A stretch of DNA of 64,000 nt from Litorimonas cladophorae (GTDB lineage: Bacteria > Pseudomonadota > Alphaproteobacteria > Caulobacterales > Maricaulaceae). The notes under the pieces are model-generated. The model did no database searches, was not told the DNA's origin, and worked only from the letters and a program-made list of their open reading frames with translations. The position numbers were made by a program, and so were the translations under genes. Positions within the stretch are counted from its first letter, which is position 1. Every line of letters begins with the position of its first letter. Of this stretch, positions 58,566 through 64,000 are shown one piece after another. The stretch is from contig NZ_BMYV01000001.1 in NCBI RefSeq assembly GCF_014652455.1, positions 1,488,001-1,552,000 of the forward strand, in the 5' to 3' direction.

Positions 58566-60613
58566 GATAAGACCTCCACGCGACGATTGACGAAAACCCA
58601 AACGCCGAGGAAAACAAGACCCGACACGAAGAGCACAATGGATTTCGTCAGAAGATCCAAGCTCAGATCGTAATAAAACATGGTCAGGAAGTAGATTTGC
58701 AGCCCCGTCCCGATCAGCGCCAAGCTCCGCGAGCCCAAAATATAACCCGTCAAGATCAAGAGCAACGCCGACGCCCCGCCCAAAGGCACGCAAGCCGCCG
58801 CGACAACCAGTGGCACCAAGACTAGCACGGGCGGATTGAAATCCGCGACTGCCTTACCGCGATTTAGATAGATTACAGCGCCGAGCAAAATGACGAGACT
58901 GATGAGTCGCGCAGGCCAATCATCGGAGAAACGTGACGCGTCTGCGAGACTGTCCCAGCGCTGAATATGCACCAGCGCAATTCCCAAAATAGCTGGCGCG
59001 ATTAGCAAGGCCGTTCCTGCAGCTTTGTATAATCGGGTGCCAATCGGCCGCGACAAAAGGATAACGCCGACACAAGTCGCGATCACCAAAACCAGGCTTT
59101 CGACCATTGGCACTTTGAGGTGATAGGCTTCGATTCCGATCAGTGTAATGATTGCTGCTGCCGACATGAATTCCAGAATTCGGTCCCGCACTAATACCAA
59201 AACGATAAGACTCAGGAACAGGAGCATACCGACAGTCGCATCGAAGCTCAGGACGGAGATGCCAAATCCAAATGCCGTCAGAAGCCCGCCAACGATGATC
59301 ATCGTGTTTAAGATATGCTGCGGATAAGGAGATTTCGTCAGCCGTCTGAGAAAAATGGCCAGAGCAAAAATGATCGCGCCAACGACACCAAATATATATT
59401 CATCCGCGTTCCCCATAATTAAGGCAACAAATGACCCGAAAAAGAGCGAGCCTAGAATGGCTGTCAGGACCCCTGCGATAGCGAGAAACATTTCCATATA
59501 CCAAGGCTGATCACGCTCTGCCTCCCGCGCCAATACCTCAGACACCAAAGCAGGGTCTGCCCCTGTTTGATTGCCGAAATTGACAACCCCCAAAGCAAAA
59601 GGTGCATCATCTTCGTCTTCACTGTCGGTTGATCGGGCCTTCGCGGGCGCTTTGAATCGTTTCACAAAATGGCGAAACGCCGCGACGAGGCCAACCGTTA
59701 AGCCGCCGAGCCAGAGAAAGACGAGGAGAAAAATACCTGTACCGTCGCTGATCTCCTCAAACAGCTTAAACCCGAACTGGGCGATAAGGATGAAGAGACC
59801 AAAGCTTGCAAGCGCCAATGTCGCGAGACTAGGTCTCATTTGATACAGGTAAGCCACCAAGCCAATAATGAGAGCAACGGCCAAGAGCCAAAGCCCATCA
59901 TCCATATCCCAAAAACTCTCTGTAAATCCGACGAATGCAAACCCAACCGCGCCTAAAACCAAGAGAACGCGGAACCACTCCGCTCGCGCCCAGGCCAGAC
60001 GTGGTGCGATGAATTTATCCAACACCCCTAGACCTAAGATGCATCCCGCAGATACGGCAAGGTTAAGCAGATTGGCTGCGAAATGGTTCCCCGCCAGACG
60101 TAAGCCTGAGTTCGCAAATGTCGTGACCGCAACGGTCAGAATAACCAACCACACCGCCCAATGCGCCAAATTACGTGACGCCAATGCAAAGGGCAGCGTC
60201 AAGATCGCCCAGAAAACAAAAGGTGTGTGGATCAAGGCAGGCGTTTGATAGACTTGACCCAAAACGGCAAACATAACGCCGACCAGAACAGTCGCCCCAA
60301 TCCCGAAGGCTTGGCCCGCCGGGCTGTCAAGCCGCGCGACTATCCACGCCAGAAGGCAGGCTAATATCCCGCCGCCGACTGTCGCGAATTTCGCCATACC
60401 AGAGAGGTCGTCCCAATTAAACGCGAAGAAAAAGATGATACCCGAGAGGATATGACCAACCGCGATCGCAAGAAGCGCGCGGATCGCCCATATTTTCCAA
60501 AATGCGCCATCGCGCAAAACGGAAACCGCGTCTAAATATTGCTGTGGCCGCAAAGCGCCACCCTCGATGAGGGTCGGGACATCCTCTGATGTGACAGCTG
60601 CGATATTCGTCAT
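58562..60613 (-). CDS. DUF2157-DUF4401 polytopic membrane protein
   Basis: This protein of about 683 residues has a DUF2157 half (LIEGGALRPQQYLDAVSVLR, HILSGIIFFFAFNWDDLSGM) and a second half resembling DUF4401 (DQPWYMEMFLAIAGVLTAIL, then MIIVGGLLTAFGFGISVLSF). It has about twenty helices in all. In many bacteria these domains are separate proteins encoded next to a GDYXXLXY protein. Here they seem fused and the partner is translationally coupled downstream. The function is unknown. The ATG at 60611-60613 is preferred, with GAGAG upstream. Confidence 0.85.
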   Translation of the reverse strand: MTNIAAVTSEDVPTLIEGGALRPQQYLDAVSVLRDGAFWKIWAIRALLAIAVGHILSGIIFFFAFNWDDLSGMAKFATVGGGILACLLAWIVARLDSPAGQAFGIGATVLVGVMFAVLGQVYQTPALIHTPFVFWAILTLPFALASRNLAHWAVWLVILTVAVTTFANSGLRLAGNHFAANLLNLAVSAGCILGLGVLDKFIAPRLAWARAEWFRVLLVLGAVGFAFVGFTESFWDMDDGLWLLAVALIIGLVAYLYQMRPSLATLALASFGLFILIAQFGFKLFEEISDGTGIFLLVFLWLGGLTVGLVAAFRHFVKRFKAPAKARSTDSEDEDDAPFALGVVNFGNQTGADPALVSEVLAREAERDQPWYMEMFLAIAGVLTAILGSLFFGSFVALIMGNADEYIFGVVGAIIFALAIFLRRLTKSPYPQHILNTMIIVGGLLTAFGFGISVLSFDATVGMLLFLSLIVLVLVRDRILEFMSAAAIITLIGIEAYHLKVPMVESLVLVIATCVGVILLSRPIGTRLYKAAGTALLIAPAILGIALVHIQRWDSLADASRFSDDWPARLISLVILLGAVIYLNRGKAVADFNPPVLVLVPLVVAAACVPLGGASALLLILTGYILGSRSLALIGTGLQIYFLTMFYYDLSLDLLTKSIVLFVSGLVFLGVWVFVNRRVEVLS

Positions 60614-60774
60614 AGGAAAACTCTCATAGGTGGACGCTATGGCCAAAACTTGTGATTAGCAAATGAGATTTCCGGAGGCTTAAAATGTGGTCCCCGTCTA
60701 TTTAATCTCGCAGACTTGATGCCTCTGTCATTTTCAGTCATTCGAAATTTCACCGCCATAGCCGAAATCTTCAT

Positions 60775-62475
60775 ATGACACATGACAATTTGCCCGCGCC
60801 AGGTGCGCCAGATATTGACATAGCCCGTGCGGCTGTGATGGCACCAATTGTGCCGCTAGCGGAAACAAAATTTGATATCCCAGCAAAAGCGCTGGTGCCC
60901 TATGGACATTTTAAAGCGAAACTCGGTTTCGACTATATTCAATCACTGTCGAACAAACCCAGCGGTAAACTGGTGTTGGTCACCGCAGTGACACCAACGC
61001 CTGCGGGTGAAGGTAAGACAACGACGAGTGTCGGTTTGACCGATGGCCTAAACCGTATCGGGCTTAAAACCATGGTCTGTTTGCGCGAACCCTCGCTCGG
61101 CCCCGTCTTTGGCATGAAGGGCGGCGCGGCAGGCGGTGGGCGCGCGCAAGTCATTCCAATGGAAGATATCAATTTGCATTTTAATGGGGATTTTCACGCC
61201 ATTACATCCGCTCACGCCCTGATCTCCGCGATGCTGGATAATCATCTGCAATGGGGTAACGCGCTAGATATCGACCCACGCCGCATATCTTGGCGTCGCG
61301 CGATTGATATGAATGATCGGGCCCTGCGCAATATCACCATCGGCATGGGCGGTCCGACAGAGGGCGTCGTGCGTGAAGATGGTTTCGATATCACGGTCGC
61401 GTCGGAAATTATGGCAATTTTCTGCCTCGCGACGAATCTGAAGGATTTGCAAGCCCGCATTGGCGATATCATCATCGCAAAGACACGTAAAAAAGCCCCC
61501 GTAACCGTTCGTGACCTTGGCGCAGATGGCGCGGTGACAGTCCTGCTCAAAGATGCGTTTCAGCCCAACCTTGTCCAGACCATCGAACAAAATATGGCCT
61601 TTATCCACGGCGGGCCTTTCGCCAATATTGCACATGGCTGCAATAGCGTCGTCGCCACGCAAGCTGCGCTAAAGCTCGCGGATGTCGTTGTCACCGAGGC
61701 CGGTTTCGGAGCGGACTTAGGCGCAGAGAAATTTCTCAATATTAAATGCCGCCAGACAGGTTTGCGTCCTGATGCGCTGGTCTTGGTCTGCACCGTGCGC
61801 GCAATGAAAATGCAAGGCGGGGTGAAGAAAACCAAATTAGGGAAAGAGAATGTCGACGCCGTCCGAGATGGTTGCGTGAACCTGCAACGACATATTCAAA
61901 ATATGAAGACATTCGGACTGACCCCCGTCGTGGCGCTGAACCATTTTGTTCACGATACGAACGCTGAAATTGAGGAGGTGCGCAAAGCCTGCGATGCCGA
62001 AAATGTAGAGATGGTGATTTCTCGCCACTGGGCCGAAGGCGGTGCGGGTGCAGAGGATTTAGCCCGCGCGGTGCAAGCCCGCCTCGACGCGCCGAAAACT
62101 GATCTCAAACTCACCTATAAAGACAGCGACAGCCTCACTGAAAAAGTCCAAAAAGTTGCCAAAAAAATATACCGTGCGACAGATATCGCCGTGTCGAAGG
62201 AAGCCGCTGCGGCCTTCAAATCCATCGAGAAGATGGGCTTTGGACATTTGCCGATCTGTATCGCTAAGACCCAAGCCAGCTTTTCTACCGACCCCACTCA
62301 GTTGGGCGCAACATGCGATCACATTGTCGAGGTTCGCGACGCGACTTTGAACGCGGGTGCGGGATTTGTTGTTGCGATCTGCGGCACGATCTTGCGCATG
62401 CCGGGCCTGCCCCGTCATCCCGCCGCCTTAGACATCGGACTTGATGACGACGGGCAGATTATCGGGTTGGCTTAG
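60775..62475 (+). CDS. fhs: Formate-tetrahydrofolate ligase
   Basis: This 566-residue enzyme makes 10-formyl-tetrahydrofolate from formate, THF and ATP. The P-loop is [20 protein letters not shown], followed by [20 protein letters not shown]. Further family motifs are [40 protein letters not shown] and the C-terminal [18 protein letters not shown]. It supplies one-carbon units for purine, serine and methionine synthesis. Its stop codon overlaps the remnant permease frame on the opposite strand. Confidence 0.96.
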   Translation: MTHDNLPAPGAPDIDIARAAVMAPIVPLAETKFDIPAKALVPYGHFKAKLGFDYIQSLSNKPSGKLVLVTAVTPTPAGEGKTTTSVGLTDGLNRIGLKTMVCLREPSLGPVFGMKGGAAGGGRAQVIPMEDINLHFNGDFHAITSAHALISAMLDNHLQWGNALDIDPRRISWRRAIDMNDRALRNITIGMGGPTEGVVREDGFDITVASEIMAIFCLATNLKDLQARIGDIIIAKTRKKAPVTVRDLGADGAVTVLLKDAFQPNLVQTIEQNMAFIHGGPFANIAHGCNSVVATQAALKLADVVVTEAGFGADLGAEKFLNIKCRQTGLRPDALVLVCTVRAMKMQGGVKKTKLGKENVDAVRDGCVNLQRHIQNMKTFGLTPVVALNHFVHDTNAEIEEVRKACDAENVEMVISRHWAEGGAGAEDLARAVQARLDAPKTDLKLTYKDSDSLTEKVQKVAKKIYRATDIAVSKEAAAAFKSIEKMGFGHLPICIAKTQASFSTDPTQLGATCDHIVEVRDATLNAGAGFVVAICGTILRMPGLPRHPAALDIGLDDDGQIIGLA

Positions 62476-62681
62476 GTCACCATCGCTAAGACAATAGAGG
62501 CCAAAGTCGCGATCACGGGAATGATCACGGTCACAACGCCGACGTCTTTATAAGCTTCCTTATGCGTCAATCCGGTAATGGTCAGCATCGCGATCACCGC
62601 ACCGCAATGCGGCAGGGAATCAAAACCGCCCGAGAATGAAGTCGAGAACATAATTATGGGAACAAAGAGGGAGGCTGAGAC
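62472..62681 (-). pseudogene. C-terminal remnant of a GntP-family permease
   Basis: On the minus strand an in-frame stretch of about 69 codons, bounded upstream by a TAA at 62682-62684, reads VSASLFVPIIMFSTSFSGGF, DSLPHCGAVIAMLTITGLTH and KEAYKDVGVVTVIIPVIATL. This is the last part of GntP-type permeases (the D-S/T-LPH-x-GAV and TGLTHKxxYKD motifs). The preceding 350 or more residues are missing, and fhs occupies the left side. I infer a deletion remnant. An ATG at 62651 could still express about 59 residues with one or two helices. Confidence 0.75.
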
Positions 62682-62712
62682 TTAATTAAGTACCAATATA
62701 TAGGAGAGACAC

Positions 62713-62841
62713 ATGACTGACGAAAAAAACGTTCCCCTCAAATCGTCTGAAAAAAAGAGAGGCGCCTTGCACCGCGATGACACTCCACATGTCGAGTCCC
62801 AAGACAATCTCGCACAAAATACTGGCGAGGAAGAGGAGTAA
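62713..62841 (+). CDS. Small hydrophilic protein (42 aa)
   Basis: This 42-residue protein starts at an ATG with AGGAGA six bases upstream and ends three bases before the next gene. It is highly charged (MTDEKNVPLKSSEKKRGALH, ending TGEEEE), has no membrane segment and is probably disordered. I do not recognise it. The strong ribosome site and tight linkage to the host-attachment gene make it likely to be real. It may be a stress or entericidin-like accessory peptide, but nothing shows its role. Confidence 0.65.
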   Translation: MTDEKNVPLKSSEKKRGALHRDDTPHVESQDNLAQNTGEEEE

Positions 62842-62844
62842 ATC

Positions 62845-63252
62845 ATGACTGATTTAACGCTTCCACAAAACACACTCGTCATTCTCGCCACAGGTGAAGA
62901 AGCTAAACTCTTTCGCTTCAACGGAAATCGATTGAAGAAAACGGAAGACTGGTTTCCGCAAGACTTAGCCAGCGAAGGCCCATCGGGTAAATCGCCACCT
63001 GAGCGCTCGCCGCAAGAATCCATGGAAGCGACCTTCAGCAAACAGATTGCAGAGCGACTCTATTCCATGGCGCACGCCGGTAAGTTTAACGACTTGGTCC
63101 TGACGGCAGATCCAGAGACTTTGGGTGAAATCCGCCCGCTTCTCCACAAAGAGGTGCAAGACAAAATCTTAGCTGAGATCGATAAAACTTTGATCAACTC
63201 ACCGACAGATGATGTCGAAAAATCTATCGCTGCTCACATGGCGGCTCATTAA
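62845..63252 (+). CDS. Host attachment family protein
   Basis: This 135-residue protein matches the 'host attachment' family (related to bacterial release-factor-like baeRF folds): NTLVILATGEEAKLFRFNGN, a variable loop with PSGKSPPERSPQESMEATFS, KQIAERLYSMAHAGKFNDLV and LTADPETLGEIRPLLHKEVQ. The family was named from an Agrobacterium locus, but it is widespread, cytosolic and often stress-linked. The ATG follows the previous stop by three bases with GAGGAG upstream. Confidence 0.87.
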   Translation: MTDLTLPQNTLVILATGEEAKLFRFNGNRLKKTEDWFPQDLASEGPSGKSPPERSPQESMEATFSKQIAERLYSMAHAGKFNDLVLTADPETLGEIRPLLHKEVQDKILAEIDKTLINSPTDDVEKSIAAHMAAH

Positions 63253-63273
63253 TTTTAACAATAGTAGCTTGGC

Positions 63274-63296
63274 GCGCTCATTTAAATTGAGCGCGT
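63274..63296. promoter_or_regulatory. Inverted repeat between the host-attachment gene and the 30-aa peptide gene
   Basis: CGCGCTCA and TGAGCGCG form a perfect 8-bp stem with a TTTAAAT loop. No T tract follows on the plus strand, and the ribosome site AGGAG of the next gene starts five bases later. It may modulate mRNA stability or translation of the downstream peptide rather than terminate. Confidence 0.5.
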
Positions 63297-63311
63297 CCGA
63301 AGGAGTTTCAA

Positions 63312-63404
63312 ATGCGTTTTTTAGCCCGCACCATTACAGCCGCACTCATCACGGTCGTCGTACAAAAAGTTATTCGTAAAAATACTGATGGCGGTAAAGC
63401 GTAG
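63312..63404 (+). CDS. Small single-helix membrane peptide (30 aa)
   Basis: This 30-residue peptide starts at an ATG with AGGAG six bases upstream. The sequence MRFLARTITAALITVVVQKV, then a short basic tail (IRKNTDGGKA), is one probable membrane helix with positive charges at both ends. Its TAG shares a base with the GTG start of the DUF421 gene, so the two are translationally coupled. I do not recognise it. It may be a small partner of the DUF421 protein. Confidence 0.6.
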   Translation: MRFLARTITAALITVVVQKVIRKNTDGGKA

Positions 63405-63970
63405 TGCTTAAAGATTGGCTCGCCGTTGATCTGGAGAAAATTCCAGTAATTTTTCTAACGGTTGTTCTCGCCTACGCCGGTCTCGTCGTTTTAACACGAC
63501 TGAGCGGCGTTCGTAGTTTTTCAAAAATGAGCGGCTTTGACTTCGCCGTCACCGTTTCAATTGGCTCGATCTTTGGCGGGATAATCATGTCAGAAAATCC
63601 CAGCGTTGCGCAGGGTCTTTTGGCACTATCTTTCGTGTTTGCGGTCCAAATGTTGATGGCAACTGTCAGGCAAAGATGGGACTTCTTTGAAACCCTCGTG
63701 AGTAATTCGCCACGCGTCATCATGGTGGGCTCGGAAATTCAACAGGACCAGATGCGCGCGGCGCGTATTTCTGAAGATGATCTATATGCCAAATTGAGAG
63801 AAGCTAACGTTTTCCACACCGACCAAATCATTGCCGTGATCGCCGAAACAACGGGCGATGTATCCGTGCTTCACACAGGAAATCAGAAACACATTTCTCC
63901 TGAAATATTTGAAAACATTACGGCGTCCGAACGTATCGTCCGTAAATACCCAAAGCCCGCCAAGCCCTAA
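63404..63970 (+). CDS. DUF421 (YetF/YkjA-like) membrane protein
   Basis: This 188-residue protein has three N-terminal helices (about residues 12-30, 45-65 and 68-85, e.g. FAVTVSIGSIFGGIIMSENP). A soluble DUF421 domain follows with ARISEDDLYAKLREANVFHT and QIIAVIAETTGDVSVLHTGN. Members are linked to stress or spore-related membrane functions, with no known enzymatic role. It begins at a GTG overlapping the previous stop and ends the cluster. It is the last gene visible in the window. Confidence 0.87.
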   Translation: MLKDWLAVDLEKIPVIFLTVVLAYAGLVVLTRLSGVRSFSKMSGFDFAVTVSIGSIFGGIIMSENPSVAQGLLALSFVFAVQMLMATVRQRWDFFETLVSNSPRVIMVGSEIQQDQMRAARISEDDLYAKLREANVFHTDQIIAVIAETTGDVSVLHTGNQKHISPEIFENITASERIVRKYPKPAKP

Positions 63971-64000
63971 CGCTTGATGAGCTCTGAGCTTTCGCATTTA

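Noticed and set aside
58566-58793. N-terminal extension of the GDYXXLXY protein
   Set aside because: It lies inside the DUF2157 gene in another frame. The ATGA overlap and GGAGG support the start at 58565.
60614-60774. Possible folate-related riboswitch before fhs
   Set aside because: I could not identify a conserved core or a convincing structure in this 161-bp leader.
62659-62684. EcfG-type promoter before the small stress-like cluster
   Set aside because: GGAAC is present, but the sequence 17 bp downstream is CTTA rather than CGTT, so the match is not convincing.
1-64000. tRNA, rRNA, CRISPR arrays, IS elements, prophage or toxin-antitoxin genes
   Set aside because: None could be seen. 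The only clear repeats are the duplicated pilin unit, short hairpins and the imperfect 35-bp pair near 35 kb.

Overview
The window looks like a chromosomal segment of a marine, dimorphic-type alphaproteobacterium, most probably near the Hyphomonadaceae/Robiginitomaculaceae (Maricaulales/Caulobacterales side). The reasons are the Caulobacter-style cpa/tad pilus locus, zinc-ligand-poor DnaX and DnaG proteins as commonly seen in Alphaproteobacteria, the alphaproteobacterial form of the SRP RNA, a rpoD-dnaG pair, a membrane-anchored CycM-type cytochrome c, a host-attachment family protein and moderate GC. The genus is an inference. I see no rRNA, tRNA, CRISPR array, insertion sequence or prophage. 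The window is gene-dense core chromosome with a few small accessory spots.

Layout. 1-9.3 kb: recR, ybaB and dnaX (normally one operon) with a secreted-enzyme block between recR and ybaB (gamma-glutamyltransferase, GH10 xylanase, TIM-barrel lipoprotein), then a cytochrome P450. 9.3-18.6 kb: a BON-MscS channel, the 4.5S/SRP RNA gene with its own promoter, an outer-membrane beta-barrel, nudC, a pheA-YHS pair, cytochrome c, a marR-NlpC/P60 pair, an acyltransferase-3 protein and an M17 aminopeptidase. 18.7-32.1 kb: the Tad (Flp/Cpa) pilus locus. TadD reads rightwards. TadC, TadB, CpaF, CpaE, CpaD, CpaC, CpaB, CpaA and three Flp pilins read leftwards. A secretin-N-domain-only protein and two TadE/G-like pseudopilins read rightwards.

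32.1-44.9 kb: a tyrosine phosphatase, nrdB with candidate NrdR boxes, an orphan island of about 1.3 kb, a deaminase-only RibD, gpmA, a glycerophosphodiesterase lipoprotein, polA, a TonB-domain protein coupled to a short asparaginase-like protein, and a gluconate permease/gluconokinase pair. 45.3-64 kb: an M16 peptidase lipoprotein, a DUF4349 lipoprotein, a CaCA antiporter, a DUF2339 membrane protein, rpoD-dnaG, a DksA/TraR zinc-finger protein, a DUF2157/DUF4401-GDYXXLXY pair, fhs, a GntP permease remnant, and a tight four-gene cluster (42-aa protein, host-attachment protein, 30-aa membrane peptide, DUF421 protein).

The genes together show a surface-attaching heterotroph: Tad pili for adhesion, secreted xylanase, peptidases and lipoproteins for polymer use, gluconate uptake feeding the Entner-Doudoroff or pentose phosphate route, and housekeeping replication and transcription genes. 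Many convergent neighbours overlap at their 3' ends. The most notable points are the two Flp genes that encode identical proteins and share strictly identical double-hairpin 3' regions, the split dnaX-ybaB-recR operon, the permease remnant beside fhs, and several enzymes missing expected residues or domains.
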